Origin: Peribacillus frigoritolerans
Lineage (GTDB): Bacteria; Bacillota; Bacilli; Bacillales; DSM-1321
Direction of reading: 5' to 3'
DNA length: 64,000 nt
Assembly (NCBI RefSeq): GCF_040250305.1
Contig: NZ_CP158190.1
Location: 2,140,001 to 2,204,000 of the forward strand
This document shows positions 62,160 through 64,000 of this stretch, piece by piece. Each line of letters starts with the position of its first letter. Position 1 is the first letter of the stretch. The notes under the pieces were generated by a model that saw only the letters and a list, made by a program, of their open reading frames with translations, was not told the DNA's origin and searched no databases. The position numbers and the translations under genes are program-made.

Positions 62160-64000
62160 AGGGAAAAAGCCGATCCAGATAAAAAACTTGCGTTTAACTA
62201 CAAAACTAGTTACAACCTATACATTATTAACGGTTCTACCTATGGCCTTACTTGGGTTCATTGCATACTGGCAATACACAAAATCAATAGAAGAAGAAGT
62301 GGGCGAATATATTCCCCGTCTTGTCAAACAGGTTAATGGCAACATTGAAAATGACATTCAAAAACTAGAGACCTTACCTGATTTAATTTATAATTCCGGT
62401 GATGTCATGGCTATTTTAAGAGACAGTCAATCAAAAAAAAAATCGGTTTTGCTACACGATGAATATATCATGAAGAGTTATTTGACAAGGACCTATTTAA
62501 ATAACAATTCATCTCATATTTTGGGGGCGTTTCTTATTTCCAAGAATCGTACATTTGCAAGTACAAGTCTCCATTATGACAGTTTTGGTTTTGAAGATGG
62601 TTCCTTGCCATATGCAGATGACCTAGGATTGCTAGGCGAGATGCAGTTGCTCCTTCCTAATCAGACTAATTTAACGTTTGAAGGGGATCCCTCCTATTTT
62701 ATGCTAGTCAAACCAATTACTGATTTCGATAATAGAAAAAATTTAGGAACGCTCTATATAGCCATCGATGTAGCGTTTTTTGAACAATCACTTCAGGATT
62801 TGCAAAAGGAAGAGAATGTTACGATGTGGATCATGAATAAGCGGGGGAAGATAATTTATCATAAGGATCATTCAAAAATTGGTTCTGTGGAAAAAGGAAT
62901 ACATGATTACCCATTACTGAATGGTAGTTTTCGTACAGAAATCGATGGAAAACGGAATTTAATCAGTATAAGTGAATCAAATGAGCTGCCATGGGTGCTC
63001 GTTCACAGCATGCCAATCAAAAATATGACGGAAAAAACGGATGTTATCCGAAATGTGACAATTTTCGTTTTTATCCTGTTCACACTCATTACTACATTGA
63101 TCTCTATCTTTTTTGCCTGGACCGTTACACGTCCACTAAACGAATTAGGAGATATCATGAAGCGAGTGGAAAAAGGTGATTTATTAGTAGATATACCCAT
63201 ACATTCCAAGGATGAAGTCGGGATGCTCGCGAACAGTTTTCGATCTATGCTTGCAGAGATAAGAGAGCTGATTCAAAAAAACTACCACATTGAACTGCGA
63301 AAAAAAACAGCTGAATTATACGCCCTTCAATCTCAAATAAATCCTCACTTTATGTATAATACGCTGGAAACCATAGGCATGGCTGTGGAAGAAGGAGATA
63401 GCGATGAAGTCGTGAAGATGGTGACATTGCTTGGTAGAATGATGCGCTTTTCAATCAGTAATAAAGAAAGCTTGGTTCCTATAAACAGTGAGGTTCAGCA
63501 CATTGAAGATTATTTAAGCATCCAACAATTCCGTTTTGAAGATCGTTTGCATTTTATGATAGAAAAAGGAGCAGATGTGGTTAATTATTATATACCCAAG
63601 TTTGTTTTACAGCCAATCGTTGAAAATTCCATTAAATATGGATTGGAAAAAAGAAAGGAAATAGACATTCAAATACATATTTCTGATGAGGAAACTCAGA
63701 CAGGTGAGGAAGATCTTTTGCTGATAGTCAGTGATGACGGACCAGGGATAACAGAAAGCAAATTAATTGAATTAAATGAAAAGTTACGTTTGGATCCAAT
63801 GATGAAACGAGACTCTGGCTTTGGGATTATCAATGTAAATGCAAGAATTGGCATGATGTTCGGGGAACAATATAATCTTCAAATTAATAGCGAATACGGA
63901 AAGGGAACGAGTGTGATTATTCGACTTCCCAAAATAAATGCCCAACAAGTAAGCATGTATGTTCAAGGAGAGGAGAAGAACAGAGATGATACAAAGGGTC
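62149..64000 (+). CDS. YesM/LytS-type sensor histidine kinase, 3' end beyond window
   Basis: Open frame from ATG 62149 to the window end (617 residues visible, no stop). Membrane segment ~20-42, extracellular double Cache-like sensor (~45-300), second membrane segment ~302-324, HAMP (TRPLNELGDIMKRVEKGDL), His_kinase domain with SQINPHFMYNTLE (H about 400), and HATPase (SDDGPGI, GFGIINVNARI). Overlaps the sugar-binding lipoprotein gene. The frame also overlaps the next gene, which begins at 63986. It likely senses rhamnose or another sugar through the lipoprotein. Confidence 0.9.
   Translation, partial: MIFKGKKPIQIKNLRLTTKLVTTYTLLTVLPMALLGFIAYWQYTKSIEEEVGEYIPRLVKQVNGNIENDIQKLETLPDLIYNSGDVMAILRDSQSKKKSVLLHDEYIMKSYLTRTYLNNNSSHILGAFLISKNRTFASTSLHYDSFGFEDGSLPYADDLGLLGEMQLLLPNQTNLTFEGDPSYFMLVKPITDFDNRKNLGTLYIAIDVAFFEQSLQDLQKEENVTMWIMNKRGKIIYHKDHSKIGSVEKGIHDYPLLNGSFRTEIDGKRNLISISESNELPWVLVHSMPIKNMTEKTDVIRNVTIFVFILFTLITTLISIFFAWTVTRPLNELGDIMKRVEKGDLLVDIPIHSKDEVGMLANSFRSMLAEIRELIQKNYHIELRKKTAELYALQSQINPHFMYNTLETIGMAVEEGDSDEVVKMVTLLGRMMRFSISNKESLVPINSEVQHIEDYLSIQQFRFEDRLHFMIEKGADVVNYYIPKFVLQPIVENSIKYGLEKRKEIDIQIHISDEETQTGEEDLLLIVSDDGPGITESKLIELNEKLRLDPMMKRDSGFGIINVNARIGMMFGEQYNLQINSEYGKGTSVIIRLPKINAQQVSMYVQGEEKNRDDTKG
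63986..64000 (+). CDS. Start of the next gene, probably YesN-type response regulator
   Basis: ATG 63986 begins MIQRV.. with a strong GGAGAGGAG site upstream, inside the end of the kinase frame. YesM kinases are usually followed by an AraC-type response regulator, but only five codons are visible, so this is a prediction. Confidence 0.5.

Overview
The window reads as chromosome of a low-GC Gram-positive endospore-former of the Bacillaceae. Strong AGGAGG-type ribosome-binding sites, many TTG/GTG starts, sigma-A promoters, CcpA-type cre sites, a CstR-type repressor and Bacillus-like operons all fit. Gene content resembles a soil Peribacillus/Bacillus, but the genus is inference. I see no rRNA, tRNA, prophage or intact insertion sequence. 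Almost every gene is on the + strand; exceptions are the acetolactate-synthase-like/aldehyde-dehydrogenase pair, a small hypothetical gene and a GTP cyclohydrolase II gene.

Region by region. (1) 1-4010: an N-succinylamino-acid racemase cluster (M20 deacylase end, amino-acid permease, GNAT acyltransferase, racemase), matching the known D- to L-amino-acid conversion route. (2) 4266-20922: aromatic catabolism. A MerR regulator precedes a UbiD/UbiX-type hydroxyarylate decarboxylase operon with a MerR-type long-spacer promoter and a perfect cre match. An ortho-cleavage beta-ketoadipate set follows (enol-lactonase-like hydrolase, CoA-transferase A/B, muconate cycloisomerase, thiolase, catechol 1,2-dioxygenase, AAHS and ACS transporters). 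Two homologous leader RNAs, each with its own promoter and terminator, precede the two catabolic transcripts. No classical muconolactone isomerase gene is visible. (3) 21185-25250: an ALDH/TPP-enzyme operon on the minus strand, then several gene remnants, including a 152-bp copy of the 3' end of the gene at 20521-20922. (4) 25509-40704: a sigma-54 unit. Two canonical -24/-12 promoters flank a sensor kinase and an NtrC-type activator. They drive an alpha/beta hydrolase plus tandem nitrilase, and a metallohydrolase/GlcDF-like oxidase/OpuC-like ABC-transporter operon ending in a broken MmgE/PrpD gene. The substrate is unknown. (5) 40977-46707: a CstR-controlled persulfide/sulfane-sulfur operon (DsrE, rhodanese, TusA, MBL and TauE proteins) with a 21-bp tandem repeat array in the leader. 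(6) 46883-53697: secreted proteins (lytic transglycosylase with Ig-like repeats, lipoprotein), PhoX with TatA, and a truncated 5'-nucleotidase. (7) 54854-64000: small hypothetical gene, ribA-like gene, L-rhamnose aldolase/dehydrogenase and isomerase, then a sugar-binding lipoprotein overlapping a YesM-type kinase that runs off the window, with the start of a probable response regulator.

The two areas most likely to hold undescribed biology are the paired leader RNAs in the catechol region and the sigma-54-controlled catabolic locus, in which two predicted hydrolase domains have lost their nucleophile.
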